Of a DNA stretch of 64,000 bases, positions 26,673 through 36,628 are shown one piece after another. Made by a program: the position numbers and the translations under genes. The notes beneath the pieces were generated by a model. It was given only the letters and a program-made list of their open reading frames with translations. It was not told where the DNA came from and did no database searches. Each line of letters opens with the position of its first letter. Positions within the stretch are counted from its first letter, which is position 1. The DNA comes from Natronoglomus mannanivorans (GTDB taxonomy: Archaea > Halobacteriota > Halobacteria > Halobacteriales > Natrialbaceae), in contig JAOPKB010000004.1 of the NCBI GenBank assembly GCA_025517485.1, positions 248,001-312,000 of the forward strand, in the 5' to 3' direction.

Positions 26673-27521
26673 TCACTCGCTCAACCGCGTATACTCCTCG
26701 TCGGTGAGTTCGATCTCGGCTGCGGCGACGTTGTCCGCGAGGTGCTCGAGATTCGCCGTCCCGGGGATCGGGAGGACGTTCGGCGACCGGGCGAGCAGCC
26801 AGGCGAGCGCGATCTGATAGCGAGTCGCGTCGTGGGCGTCGGCGATCTCGTCGAGTACGTCACTGCGTTCGTCGAGATCGGCTTTGGCCATCGGCGAGTA
26901 GGCGACGAACGCGATATCGTGGTCCTCGCAGTACTCGAGGACGTCCTCGTGTTCGCGGTCGGCGACGTTGTAGCGGTTTTGAACGGCCGCCACGTCGGTG
27001 ATCTCGCGGGCGCGTTCGATCTGATCGACGCTCACGTTGCTGAGGCCGACGTGCTCGATCACGCCGTCGTCCTGTAGTTCCGACAGCGCCGTCACCGAGT
27101 CCTCGAACGGGACGTCCTCGTCCGGGAAGTGGTAGTAGTAGAGGTCGATCGTCTCGGTTCGGAGCCGAACCCGGCTGCGGAGCGCGGCGTTTTTCAGGTA
27201 CGCCGGGTCACCGTTGACGACCGTATTCGCGTCGGGTTGTTTCATGATCGCACCCTTGGTGGCGACCGCGACATCGTCGTCGTCGCCGACGACCTCGCCG
27301 ACGATCGACTCGCTCGAGCCGTTGCCGTACATGTCGGCGGTGTCGACGAAGTCGACGCCCAGCTCGAGGGCACGCTCGAGGACGGTTCTGGCGTGGGAGA
27401 CGTCGTCGGGCCAGCCCATGTTCCCCGATCCGGCGAGGCTCATCGCACCGAAGCCGACGCGGTCGACGGTCAGTTCGCCACCGATGTCGAAGGTATCGCT
27501 GTGGTTCGGACTCTCGTTCAC
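26673..27521 (-). CDS. Aldo/keto reductase
   Basis: 282 residues from GTG 27521 (VNESPNHSDTF). The catalytic tetrad is visible: Asp and Tyr in DFVDTADMYGNG, Lys in VAVATKGA and His in DLYYYHFPD. The C-terminal NADP-binding region contains PIPGTANLEHLADNV. The substrate is unknown. An upstream in-frame extension is Arg-rich and was discarded. Confidence 0.9.
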   Translation of the reverse strand: MNESPNHSDTFDIGGELTVDRVGFGAMSLAGSGNMGWPDDVSHARTVLERALELGVDFVDTADMYGNGSSESIVGEVVGDDDDVAVATKGAIMKQPDANTVVNGDPAYLKNAALRSRVRLRTETIDLYYYHFPDEDVPFEDSVTALSELQDDGVIEHVGLSNVSVDQIERAREITDVAAVQNRYNVADREHEDVLEYCEDHDIAFVAYSPMAKADLDERSDVLDEIADAHDATRYQIALAWLLARSPNVLPIPGTANLEHLADNVAAAEIELTDEEYTRLSE

Positions 27522-27712
27522 GTGGGAGGCTCCACCGCCTCGCGAGTAATAGGTGTCGCCCCGACGGCGTGTTTCCGGTAGCGGGACTCTGAACCGGCCT
27601 CGAGAGCGCCGCCGTCGCCCTCGAGTGACCGACGACCAAACCACTGTCGCTATCTCTCGAAAACAGTGTCTCGAAACGAACCTTCTTGTATCCGGTCGAA
27701 CTACCCGGAGGC

Positions 27713-29056
27713 ATGGGTCTGTTCGATCGATTACGGGGTGATGGCGATCCCCGGGTCGCGTTCATTGGGATCGACGGCGTGCCGTACAGTCTGCTCTCTG
27801 AGAACCGCGAGGCGTTTCCGAACCTCGCGGCCATCGCCGACGACGGAACCGCGGCGGAGATCTCGAGTATCGTCCCGCCGGAATCCAGCGCCTGCTGGCC
27901 GTCGTTGACGACGGGGATGAATCCCGGCGAGACCGGCGTCTACGGGTTTCAGGATCGCGAGGTGGGAACCTACGATACGTACGTGCCGATGGGCCGAGAG
28001 GTTCAGGCCGCTCGCGTCTGGGATCGCGTCCAGAACGAGGGTCGCCGCGCGACGGTGATGAACGTCCCCGTCACGTTCCCGCCACAGCGAAACGTCCAGC
28101 GAATGGTCTCGGGCTTTCTCTCTCCCGACCTCGACAAGGCCGCCTATCCCGACGACGTCCGTGACACCTTAGACGAGATGGGGTACAAGATCGACGTCAA
28201 TCCGAAACTGGGCCACCAGGAGGACAAATCGGCGTTCATCGAAGACGCCCACGACACGGTCGACGCCCGATTCGAGGCGTTCAAACACTACATCGAGGAG
28301 GACGACTGGGACCTGTTCTTCGGCGTCTTCATGACCACCGACCGGGTCAACCACTTCCTGTTCAAAGACTACGAACGCGACGGCGAGTACAAAGACGAGT
28401 TCCTCGAGTTCTACCGCAAGGTCGACGACTACATCGGTCGCCTGCGCGAGTCGCTACCCGAGGACACGACGCTCATCGTCGCTTCCGACCACGGCTTCAC
28501 CTCGCTGGACTACGAGGTCCACTTCAACGCCTGGCTCGCCGAACAGGGCTGGCTCTCCTTCGACACCGACGAACCGGAGGAACTCGGCGATATCTCCAAC
28601 GAAACCCGGGCATACTCGTTCATCCCCGGTCGCTTCTACATCAACCTCGAGGGCCGAGAGCCTCGCGGGGTCGTCACCGAAGAGCAGTACGACGACGTCC
28701 GTCAGGAACTCAAGGAGATGCTCGAGGGCCTCAAAGGGCCAGACGGCCGGAAGGTCGTCGACCGCGTCGTCGAGAAAGAAGACGCCTTCCGCGGCGAACA
28801 CGACGAAATCGCGCCCGATCTGGTCGCCATTCCCGCCAACGGATTTGACTTCAAGGCCGGCTTCAAAGGCGAATCGACGGTCTTCGACACGGGACCACGA
28901 AACGGGATGCACAGCTTCGACGACACGTCGCTGTACATCGACGATCCGAACGCGACGATCGACGACGCCGACCTCTTCGACATCGCACCGACGATCCTCG
29001 ATCTGATGGACATCGAGTACAGTCGCGGCGAGTTCGACGGCGCCAGTTTACTCTGA
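27713..29056 (+). CDS. Alkaline phosphatase superfamily (nucleotide pyrophosphatase/phosphodiesterase-like)
   Basis: 447 residues from ATG 27713. Metal ligands and nucleophile: VAFIGIDGVPYSLL (Asp), ESSACWPSLTTGMNPGETGV (Ser/Thr nucleophile region), FMTTDRVNHF (Asp/His), VASDHGF (Asp-His) and FDTGPRNGMHSFDD (His). No signal peptide, so the enzyme is cytoplasmic. The family includes cofactor-independent phosphoglycerate mutase and type I phosphodiesterases; here the phosphodiesterase branch fits best. Start is supported by CCCGGAGGC just ahead of the ATG. Confidence 0.88.
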   Translation: MGLFDRLRGDGDPRVAFIGIDGVPYSLLSENREAFPNLAAIADDGTAAEISSIVPPESSACWPSLTTGMNPGETGVYGFQDREVGTYDTYVPMGREVQAARVWDRVQNEGRRATVMNVPVTFPPQRNVQRMVSGFLSPDLDKAAYPDDVRDTLDEMGYKIDVNPKLGHQEDKSAFIEDAHDTVDARFEAFKHYIEEDDWDLFFGVFMTTDRVNHFLFKDYERDGEYKDEFLEFYRKVDDYIGRLRESLPEDTTLIVASDHGFTSLDYEVHFNAWLAEQGWLSFDTDEPEELGDISNETRAYSFIPGRFYINLEGREPRGVVTEEQYDDVRQELKEMLEGLKGPDGRKVVDRVVEKEDAFRGEHDEIAPDLVAIPANGFDFKAGFKGESTVFDTGPRNGMHSFDDTSLYIDDPNATIDDADLFDIAPTILDLMDIEYSRGEFDGASLL

Positions 29057-29231
29057 GCGGCCGTCGATAGTCCAGACGCCATTTCAGTCCGACGCCTCGA
29101 GTTTTCGGTTTCGAACTCACGTCTCGCCGGTTCTCCCCCCCCCCTCCCTTCTCTCGCTCTCTCACCGTCTCGCCGCGTCAGCGCATCGTTTCGACCGGAA
29201 TCGTTTTCTCACCGTTCTGACTGGGAGTGAT

Positions 29232-29606
29232 ATGAAAGAATCAGTCGTCGTCGGCGCGAGTCTGCTCTTGGCGATACTGACCGCCGGAACGGTCGGCCTG
29301 CTCACCGACAGTTACGCGACGGCCTTCGCCGGCACGCCGGTCGGATTCGCCGTCTATCTCGTCGTCGGGATCGGACTCCCACAGTACCTCCTGTCGCGCG
29401 ACGGCGACTCCGCGACTCGGTTGGGGCTGGCCGCGCTTTCGGTCGTCGCTGGCGTCCTCGTCGTCCTGGCCAGTGTCGCACTGCCGTCGGCGTCGCCGAC
29501 TGCGGAGTGGGGCGCCGGATTCGTCCTCCTGTTTCTCGTCGTCGTCGGCAACGTTCTCGGGGCGACCGTTCGAGCGTTTCGCGACGGGTATCGGACCAGC
29601 GGATGA
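29232..29606 (+). CDS. Four-helix membrane protein, unknown
   Basis: 124 residues, almost entirely hydrophobic, with four predicted helices (about 5-25, 33-53, 64-85 and 92-112) separated by short polar turns. It begins MKESVVVGASLLLAIL, with no signal cleavage site. No motif recognised. The upstream region has a C9 run near 29138-29147. Confidence 0.65.
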   Translation: MKESVVVGASLLLAILTAGTVGLLTDSYATAFAGTPVGFAVYLVVGIGLPQYLLSRDGDSATRLGLAALSVVAGVLVVLASVALPSASPTAEWGAGFVLLFLVVVGNVLGATVRAFRDGYRTSG

Positions 29607-29794
29607 TCGGCGGAACCGTCTCGCTCACGTCGTCGGTGAGAACGACGCCAATCCTGTCGCGCTCACATCCCTGCGGCGATCCGTGCTGACGGCTTCGATC
29701 AGTAGGGTGGTTCCGACCCGCGAACGTGACAGCGTTCGTTCCGGCCCACCAACGTGACGGATGGATTAATAGTCGGGGTTGTGTACTCCACTCC

Positions 29795-30484
29795 GTGCAC
29801 TCCTCGCGGACCGACTCACGGATGGCAATCGTGGGACTCGTCCTCGCGAACCTCGTCCCGCTGGTCGGCGTCGTCGGTTTCGGCTGGACCCTCCACTCGA
29901 TCCTCGTTATCTACTGGCTCGAAAGCGGCGTCCTCGGGGCCGCGTACGTCGCAAAGATCCGCCGCGCCGAAGGCGAGGACGACCCTGACGAACTCCCGGA
30001 GTGGGAATTCAGTGGGTTCGGAGAGAGCGAAACGAAGTCACTGACGGACCTCGTCGGAACGTCGAACCGACGGATCGTCTCCCAGTTCGTCCAGTTCTAT
30101 ATGGTCTTCTGGCTCTTCCACGGCGTGTTCGTGCTGTACGGCTTGCCCAACGAGTACCCCAGTCTCGAGGTCGCATCCCCGTCCGTCGTCGCCGTCGCGG
30201 CGGTCGGCTTTACCGTCTCTCACGCCGTCTCCTACCGGATCAAGTATCTCGGCGCGCGGGAGTACGAGCGCAACGGCCCGGTCACACTGATGGGCGAACC
30301 GCTCCACCGGTCGTTCGTCCTCCACGTAACGATCGTCTTCGCCGGGATTCCCATCGAACTGGCCGGCTCTCCCGCCGGTGCCGTCGGCCTGCTGGTCGTC
30401 CTGAAAACCTACTTCGATCTCGAGGCACACCGACGGGAACACGAACGGGCACAGCGACCTCCCTCGACGTCTTCGGCGAGCTGA
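29795..30484 (+). CDS. DUF6498-like membrane protein
   Basis: 229 residues from GTG 29795, chosen because a TATA-like ATTAATAG at 29764-29771 lies about 25-30 bases upstream, fitting a leaderless start. ATG 29822 (MAIVGLVLANLVPLVG) is the alternative and gives 220 residues. Five or so transmembrane segments are visible, with the loop IYWLESGVLGAAYVAKI typical of DUF6498. Function unknown. Confidence 0.75.
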   Translation: MHSSRTDSRMAIVGLVLANLVPLVGVVGFGWTLHSILVIYWLESGVLGAAYVAKIRRAEGEDDPDELPEWEFSGFGESETKSLTDLVGTSNRRIVSQFVQFYMVFWLFHGVFVLYGLPNEYPSLEVASPSVVAVAAVGFTVSHAVSYRIKYLGAREYERNGPVTLMGEPLHRSFVLHVTIVFAGIPIELAGSPAGAVGLLVVLKTYFDLEAHRREHERAQRPPSTSSAS

Positions 30485-30586
30485 CTGCGCGCGTCGATCG
30501 CTCCGGGCCCGGAGAGGACCGAACAATTCGAACAATTTCGACGACATTCGCGTCCGTTTTCCGTCAGGCCACGTACCGCTACGGGT

Positions 30587-31009
30587 ATGGAAGAACTGGA
30601 GGAAGTCATTCACGCTCGCGGCCACGAAAACGTCAGTGCCGAACACGCGAGCACCTTCGAGGTGACGACCGACGACTATCTTACACCCGCCGGCGACTGC
30701 ATCCTCGCGATCGACGCCGACCGCGCACCGGCGGACTTCGACCCCGAATTCGTCGACGCCTGCCGGGACGAGACGGCGACGATCACCGTGGCGCTCGAGA
30801 TCGACGGCCACGAGGCGACCGTCTCGGGACGGGGCGATCCGGACCTCGAGTTCACGAACGAGCGAAGTGCGGTGGGTCGGACGAGCGACTACGTCGACAA
30901 CCGGACGGTCGTCGTCGGCGCCGAGTTCGCCGCGGAGGGATTCGATCGGGAACTCGTCGACACACTCGCGGACGGTGCTGACGTGACGGTGAGGATTACG
31001 GTCGAGTGA
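30587..31009 (+). CDS. DUF371 protein
   Basis: 140 residues. The archaeal DUF371 pattern is evident: IHARGHENVSAEHASTFEVT, GDCILAIDADRAPAD and VSGRGDPDLEFTN. The family is widespread in archaea, small and without a known role. It stands alone between a membrane protein and nth. Confidence 0.85.
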   Translation: MEELEEVIHARGHENVSAEHASTFEVTTDDYLTPAGDCILAIDADRAPADFDPEFVDACRDETATITVALEIDGHEATVSGRGDPDLEFTNERSAVGRTSDYVDNRTVVVGAEFAAEGFDRELVDTLADGADVTVRITVE

Positions 31010-31100
31010 GGCCGAGACCGATCGGTCGCCACTGGTCAGTGGCAACCCTGTAACCTGTCACCACCGTTTTGCCGTCTCAGTACGTACTCGAGGCCACGAC

Positions 31101-31913
31101 ATGAGCGACGACTCCGAACCCGCCGAGAACATCAGCGGCGGGGTCGACGGTGGCGGTATCGCGGCCGAGTTCGATCCGGCGACGGCGGATACGCGTACGG
31201 AGGCCGTCGTCGACCGCCTCGGCGAGTTGTACTGGCAGAAGACCTACGGGGGCCAGGACGCCTTCACCTGTCTCGTCCGGACGATTCTGAGCCAGAACAC
31301 GAGCGACAAGGCGAGCCAGCCGGCCCACGACGAGTTGATGGGGCGGTACAATAGCCCCAACGCGGACCTCGCCGAAGCGCTCGCCGCCGCCGACCAGCCC
31401 ACGCTCGCCGAGACGATCAGCTCCGCCGGCCTCTACAACCAGAAGTCCGAGGTCATCGTCGCGACCGCCGAGTGGGTCCTCGATGAGTTCGGCTCCGCCG
31501 CCGCCTTCGATTCGTTCGTCAGGGATGGCGAACCGGCCGACGTGCGCGAGACGCTCCTCGAGGTTCGGGGCGTCGGGCCCAAAACTGCGGACTGCGTCCT
31601 CCTCTTTGCGGGCGGTCGATCGGGCGTCTTCCCCGTCGATACGCACGTCCACCGGATCTACCGTCGGCTCGGCATCGCACCGAAAGACGCCGACCACGAA
31701 CTGGTCAGGGAGGTCCTCGAGCGGGAGCTACCGGCGGAGAAGTGCGGCTTCGGGCACACCGCGACGATCCAGTTCGGTCGCGAGTACTGCACGGCGCGCA
31801 AACCCGCGTGTCTCGAGGATCCCGAGGCGTGTCCGATGGCCGATCTCTGTGACCAGGTCGGCGTCTATCCCGAGACTGGTGAGGTCGTCGATCCGGCGGA
31901 CGCGCCGGAGTAG
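31101..31913 (+). CDS. nth: Endonuclease III, DNA glycosylase/AP lyase
   Basis: 270 residues. Helix-hairpin-helix with catalytic Lys: EVRGVGPKTADCVLLFAGG; catalytic Asp in FPVDTHVHRIYRRLG. The [4Fe-4S] cluster loop has four Cys (C in KCGFGH is upstream; cluster candidates CTARKPACLEDPEACPMADLC). It removes oxidised pyrimidines in base excision repair. The first about 25 residues are an acidic extension. Confidence 0.93.
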   Translation: MSDDSEPAENISGGVDGGGIAAEFDPATADTRTEAVVDRLGELYWQKTYGGQDAFTCLVRTILSQNTSDKASQPAHDELMGRYNSPNADLAEALAAADQPTLAETISSAGLYNQKSEVIVATAEWVLDEFGSAAAFDSFVRDGEPADVRETLLEVRGVGPKTADCVLLFAGGRSGVFPVDTHVHRIYRRLGIAPKDADHELVREVLERELPAEKCGFGHTATIQFGREYCTARKPACLEDPEACPMADLCDQVGVYPETGEVVDPADAPE

Positions 31914-32070
31914 TCTCTGTCGTCCAAGACGATTGGTCTCGGAGAGCGGTTATCGGACCTGAAATTGCGATCGATCGGCCCCACTGTTGGCTATTCTGGT
32001 AGAACACGTGTTCACCGCACACCCTCCGTTCCGACGACTGTTTCGTCTCGAGAGTGGATCTCTCCCGGTT

Positions 32071-33528
32071 TCAATCCGTAGTCTGCCCGATTCTCACGAG
32101 CGTCGGATCTCCCTCGTCACCTGCGTAGATATTTCCATTTTCGTCGATCGCGATCTCGTCGACGCTCGCGTCGTCGAGTCCAGCGCCGTCGAAATTGTAC
32201 TCCCAGACCAGACAGCCAGTCGGAGCGATTCGGTGCAGTTCAGCGGCCCCGTTGCCGACGTATACGTTCCCGCTCCCATCGACCTGTAGTCCCCACTTGT
32301 CCGCGTCCATTTCGTATCGCCAATCCACAAAGTCGTCTTCGTCGTCCATTGGTCCGTAATCGAGGTTCGTTCTGACGACGTCACCGCCATCCGCTGCGGA
32401 GTAGAGTGCCGTTCCATCCGGACTCGTTCGGATCGATGTCACACCCCACTGCCCGCCACTTCCTGCGTGCGTTCGGGTGTCGGTCCACTCGCGTGTCAGG
32501 TCCGGGTTGTACTTCTGGACGGTGTCGTTCTGCAACGCTGCGTAGATCTTGCCGTTGTCGTCCGACGTGAGTCCGTTGACCGGACTGCCAAGGGTCAGGA
32601 TATCCGCACTCGTCGGGGAGCCGAGATCCGTTCCTCGATCGAAGCGGATGATCTGTCCTTCGTCGTCCCCTTTCTGTGTACTGACGTAGATGTGATCGCC
32701 GAGAAGTTCGATATCACGGATATCGTGTCGTTCCGAGTCGACCGCAATGTTTCCGTGCTCGTCGAAATCGATTTCGTGATACACAGACCCACTCTCGGGA
32801 TCGAGGGCGTACAGGACCGGATCTTCGTATCCTGTCCCCGCGTAGAGCACGTCTTCTCGTTCGTCGTAGGTCACCGGCCGAACGGAGTTCGCCGCCGTGA
32901 CGGTCCACGCGACCGTCTCGTTCTCTCGGTAGACCGCCTTTATTTTCCCGTCTGAATCATCGTCGTACGAGCCCGCGAACACGTAGTCTCCATGTGCGTC
33001 CAGTCCCCGAATACGGTCGTCGAATCCACTGTACTGCCACGAATCGTCGAACGACACTCCGACGGTCGTCAGCTCGCGGTTCGTGACTACGTTCTCTTTT
33101 CCGTCGTTCACGCCGAGCACGCGGACCGACCCCTCGAGGTCGTCGTTACAGGGGACGTCGATATGCACTCGATCACCGGCCTGATCCATCGTCGTCCCGT
33201 CTATCCGCGATCCCGTTCCATCCACGAGATAGAACTCAGAACCGCGCTGGACCGACACTAGCTCGACTTCCAGTCCCTGCCCTGGCTCTTCGTCGAACTC
33301 GAATCCTGCGAGTGCACCCGGATTGATATCGTCACTAACGCCCGAAAACATGAGGAAAATAACTGCCGCCAGTGCGAGGACGAGCAACAACAGCAAGGCT
33401 GTCGCCATCACCGGAGACACGCCTCGAGAACCGGGATGCTCGCGATTACATCCCGCCCTCTCACCCGAGAGCCACTGCGCCCGATCCGTGGTTGTCGATC
33501 GATTCGAGGGAGGTTCGCAAGACGCCAT
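32071..33528 (-). CDS. Cell-surface beta-propeller protein with type IV pilin-like leader
   Basis: 485 residues from ATG 33528. After a 36-residue basic leader comes SRG|VSPVMATALLLLLVLAL, a haloarchaeal type IV pilin signal: PibD should cut after Gly36, leaving a hydrophobic helix (about 37-62). The remainder is a repeated beta-propeller (PQQ/NHL-like) with blocks such as DEREDVLYAGTGYEDPVLYA, DDNGKIYAALQNDTVQKY and DGSGNVYVGNGAAELHR. The combination suggests a pilus-like or membrane-tethered surface sensor or adhesin. Minus-strand TATA-like elements lie near 33590-33600. It converges with nth, and the 157 bases between hold no gene. Confidence 0.8.
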   Translation of the reverse strand: MASCEPPSNRSTTTDRAQWLSGERAGCNREHPGSRGVSPVMATALLLLLVLALAAVIFLMFSGVSDDINPGALAGFEFDEEPGQGLEVELVSVQRGSEFYLVDGTGSRIDGTTMDQAGDRVHIDVPCNDDLEGSVRVLGVNDGKENVVTNRELTTVGVSFDDSWQYSGFDDRIRGLDAHGDYVFAGSYDDDSDGKIKAVYRENETVAWTVTAANSVRPVTYDEREDVLYAGTGYEDPVLYALDPESGSVYHEIDFDEHGNIAVDSERHDIRDIELLGDHIYVSTQKGDDEGQIIRFDRGTDLGSPTSADILTLGSPVNGLTSDDNGKIYAALQNDTVQKYNPDLTREWTDTRTHAGSGGQWGVTSIRTSPDGTALYSAADGGDVVRTNLDYGPMDDEDDFVDWRYEMDADKWGLQVDGSGNVYVGNGAAELHRIAPTGCLVWEYNFDGAGLDDASVDEIAIDENGNIYAGDEGDPTLVRIGQTTD

Positions 33529-33703
33529 TCGTTCTTCATTTCTGTACAGTGACCAAAAGTCATTCGGACACATTGAAGAACTCAAATTAACACATATATG
33601 GGTAGGTAGATCCCAAATCGGGTGTTAATCGTAGCTATCTTCGTGTGAATCCGTTTCACAGCACGCGCAGAATTTTATACGGGACCTGCTTACGACCGAC
33701 TGA

Positions 33704-35176
33704 ATGACCGAACTCGAGGACGTACCCGACACCCGGATCATGGGTATCGAGACGGACGGAGTCGAGGCGGAGTGTCTCGAGCAGATTCGTCGGATGGCGG
33801 CCCACGAGGCCTTCGAGGGACCGATCCGAATCATGCCCGACACCCATCAGGGGAAAGGCAGCGTGATCGGGTTCACCATGCCGCTTGGCGAGCGCGTCGT
33901 TCCCAACGTGATCGGCGTCGACATCGGCTGTGGCATGGAAGCCGCCTGTCTCGGCCCCAAACTCCCTCTCGAGGGCGAAGAACTCGACGATGCCATCCGC
34001 GCTCGGATTCCGATGGGCTTCGGGCCCGAGGGCCTGCAGGCGCCCGAGCGTGACTACTACCACGTCAACGACGACTTTCCGTGGGAACGAGTGAACGAGA
34101 CCCTCGCGTCGTTCGTCGACGCCGCCGACGGCGGTTACGTCCCCGAAATGAGGCGGTTCCTCGCCGAGGGCGGCTACGATATCGACTACTTCAAACGGCT
34201 CTGCGAGGAGCGAGCGGGGCGAATGAGTTCGTACTTCAGCACGCGGACGGGGATCAGCAGTGTCGGGACGCTCGGCGCCGGGAACCACTTCGTCGAGATC
34301 GGCCGGAGCGTCGAGACCGGCGACTACTGGGTCGTCGTCCACTCGGGGAGCCGCGGGCTGGGTGCCAACACCTGCGCCTACTGGCAGGACCGAGCCAACC
34401 GGATCCACGACGGTCGCGCCGACCGCGCCCGCGAGCACCTCTCGCAGTATCCCGAGCGATACCTGAACTTCGACCTCGAGTCCGTCTCGGACGACGCCCT
34501 CCTCGAGTGGCTCCAGGGCGGACAAGGGCGTGATTTCGTGAACTACGAGGCGTTGAAGGCGGAGTTCCTCGAGACGGACCCGAGCGAGATCGAGCGAATC
34601 AGCGACGAGTTGAAGGCGGCGGTTCCCGAGCCCGACGCCGAGGCGGGTGGCTCGCCACTCGATTACCTCACGGGCGAGGCGGCGGCGGGCTACCTGATCG
34701 ACATGATCTTCTGCCAGCGCTACGCCGCGGAGAGTCGACAGGTGATGACCAGCGCGGTCGCAGACGTCCTCGACGTCGAGATCGAAGACGAGATCACGTC
34801 GACGCACAACTTCGTCGACTTTCGCGACCACGTCATCCGTAAGGGTGCGACCCGATCTTACGAGGGCGAACGGGTGATCGTCCCGTTCAACATGCGCGAC
34901 GGAATCCTCGTCTGCGAGGGGAAGTCCAATCCCGAGTGGAACTACTCGGTCGCCCACGGCGCCGGTCGGGTGATGAGCCGCACGCAGGCGAACGAGGAGT
35001 TCGATGCCGACGAGATCCGTGAGGAGTTAGCCACTCAGGAAATCCACTCGAGCGTCGTTCCGACCGACGAAGCACCCGGTGCCTACAAGGACAGCGAGCT
35101 GATCGAGGCGGCGATTTCGGAGACCGCCGAGGTGGTGGACCGACTCGAGGTCGTGCACAATTTGAAAGCACCGTGA
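33704..35176 (+). CDS. rtcB: RNA-splicing ligase RtcB
   Basis: 490 residues. Conserved blocks: MPDTHQGKGSVIGFTMPLG, NVIGVDIGCGMEA (metal-binding Cys/Asp), LGAGNHFVEIG, VHSGSRGLG and the guanylylated His in VAHGAGRVMSRTQA. RtcB joins tRNA halves after intron removal by the splicing endonuclease, using GTP and Mn2+. No intein is present. A TATA-like ATTTTATAC at 33671-33679 lies 25-30 bases before the ATG, so the transcript is nearly leaderless. No archease gene is adjacent. Confidence 0.96.
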   Translation: MTELEDVPDTRIMGIETDGVEAECLEQIRRMAAHEAFEGPIRIMPDTHQGKGSVIGFTMPLGERVVPNVIGVDIGCGMEAACLGPKLPLEGEELDDAIRARIPMGFGPEGLQAPERDYYHVNDDFPWERVNETLASFVDAADGGYVPEMRRFLAEGGYDIDYFKRLCEERAGRMSSYFSTRTGISSVGTLGAGNHFVEIGRSVETGDYWVVVHSGSRGLGANTCAYWQDRANRIHDGRADRAREHLSQYPERYLNFDLESVSDDALLEWLQGGQGRDFVNYEALKAEFLETDPSEIERISDELKAAVPEPDAEAGGSPLDYLTGEAAAGYLIDMIFCQRYAAESRQVMTSAVADVLDVEIEDEITSTHNFVDFRDHVIRKGATRSYEGERVIVPFNMRDGILVCEGKSNPEWNYSVAHGAGRVMSRTQANEEFDADEIREELATQEIHSSVVPTDEAPGAYKDSELIEAAISETAEVVDRLEVVHNLKAP

Positions 35177-35272
35177 GAGCGACCGAGTGGATGAGATCGA
35201 GCGATCGAAGTAGGTGAAACGAACCTTTCAGCCTGAATTGACTTTTTCTGTGGTGGTACTGGAGACCAACGT

Positions 35273-36628
35273 ATGAACAGACGAGACGTGCTCGCTCGGA
35301 TGGCCGTCGCCGGTGTACTCGGTGCGGGGCTGGGAAGCGGGTGTCTGGACGCGAGCGAACCCGAACCCGGAGCGGGAGCGGGAGACACGAACACTGAGAC
35401 CGAGACGAACGACAGTACCGGAGGGGCGACCGACGACGCTACCGAGACCGGTGACACGACCGACATCGCCGAACCCGTGTGGAGCCACGACGTCGGCGGA
35501 ACGATCGACACCGTCGCACACGGGACAGTATTCGGTCGCGAACACTTCGACGACGAGGACGGCGACGGCGGCGTCTTCGGCCTCGACGTCGAGACGGGGA
35601 ACCAGAAGTGGACCTACGGACAGAGCGGCGGATACACGATGTTCACCTCGTTCACGGTCGCCGACGCACTCTACTTCGGCTTCGGCACTGACGCCATCGG
35701 CGACGGCTCCGGCGAACTGTACGCCCTCGAGTTCGACGGCACCGAACGGTGGACTCGCGACGTGGGTAGCGTCTACGGGCGACCGATCGTCGACGGCGAC
35801 GAGGACGTCGTCTACGCCGGTAGCGACGACGGCGTCGTTCGTGCGTTCGATACAAACGACGGGACGATACGCTGGAGGACCGACGACCTCACTGGCGACC
35901 ATCCAGCCGAACTCACCGTCGTCGGCGTCACCGACGCCGTCCTCGTCGCGACCGGACAACTCGTAGCCCTCGATCCAGCCGACGGCAGCGTACTGTGGCG
36001 CTACGGCGACCCGGACGACCGAATCCGCGACGCGACGGTCGTCGACGGCGTGGCGTATCTCACGGACCGCGACGGACTGGCTGCAGTCGCCGTCGACGAC
36101 GGCGACGAACGTTGGCGTGTCGACTTCGACCACAACCGATGGATCCAGGGGATCGAAGCCGGCCGCGTGTTCGTCGAACACCAGTACGATATCCACGCGT
36201 TCGCCCTCGAGGACGGCGACGAACTGTGGACCGTGTCTAACACCGATCGCGTCGCCATCGATTTCCATGACGACCGCACGTACATTGGTACGGACCAACT
36301 GTCCGCCCTCGAGGCCGAAGACGGGAGCGAACGCTGGAGCGTTCCGATCGACGAGGACGAGGGCGGGGGCGGGGGCGAGGACGAGAACGAGGACGACCCG
36401 ATACAGTCGATTCAGGTCGTCACGGACGGAGAAAGTACCAGTGACGGTGACGACCACTCGATTTTCGTCCAAACGGACGATACCGGTCTCTCTCGAGTCG
36501 ATCCCGATGGCGAAATCACGTGGACGGCCACCGTCGACGGACGGATCAGCAACGTCGTCGTCGACGGTGATTCGGCGTTCGTCGGCTCGAGAGACGGGAT
36601 TTACTCGTTCTCTCTGGACTCGTCGTGA
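35273..36628 (+). CDS. Tat-exported lipoprotein with PQQ-like beta-propeller
   Basis: 451 residues. Signal: MNRRDVLARMAVAGVLGAGL with twin Arg (RRDVLA) and lipobox GSGC (Cys24), so it is exported folded and lipid-anchored outside. A Thr/Glu/Gly linker (about 28-62) precedes a seven- or eight-blade propeller with repeated units such as DGSVLWRYGDPDD, DGDERWRVDFDHN and EDGSERWSVPID. Residues about 363-373 are a Glu/Gly-rich insertion. Substrate binding unknown. Confidence 0.88.
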   Translation: MNRRDVLARMAVAGVLGAGLGSGCLDASEPEPGAGAGDTNTETETNDSTGGATDDATETGDTTDIAEPVWSHDVGGTIDTVAHGTVFGREHFDDEDGDGGVFGLDVETGNQKWTYGQSGGYTMFTSFTVADALYFGFGTDAIGDGSGELYALEFDGTERWTRDVGSVYGRPIVDGDEDVVYAGSDDGVVRAFDTNDGTIRWRTDDLTGDHPAELTVVGVTDAVLVATGQLVALDPADGSVLWRYGDPDDRIRDATVVDGVAYLTDRDGLAAVAVDDGDERWRVDFDHNRWIQGIEAGRVFVEHQYDIHAFALEDGDELWTVSNTDRVAIDFHDDRTYIGTDQLSALEAEDGSERWSVPIDEDEGGGGGEDENEDDPIQSIQVVTDGESTSDGDDHSIFVQTDDTGLSRVDPDGEITWTATVDGRISNVVVDGDSAFVGSRDGIYSFSLDSS

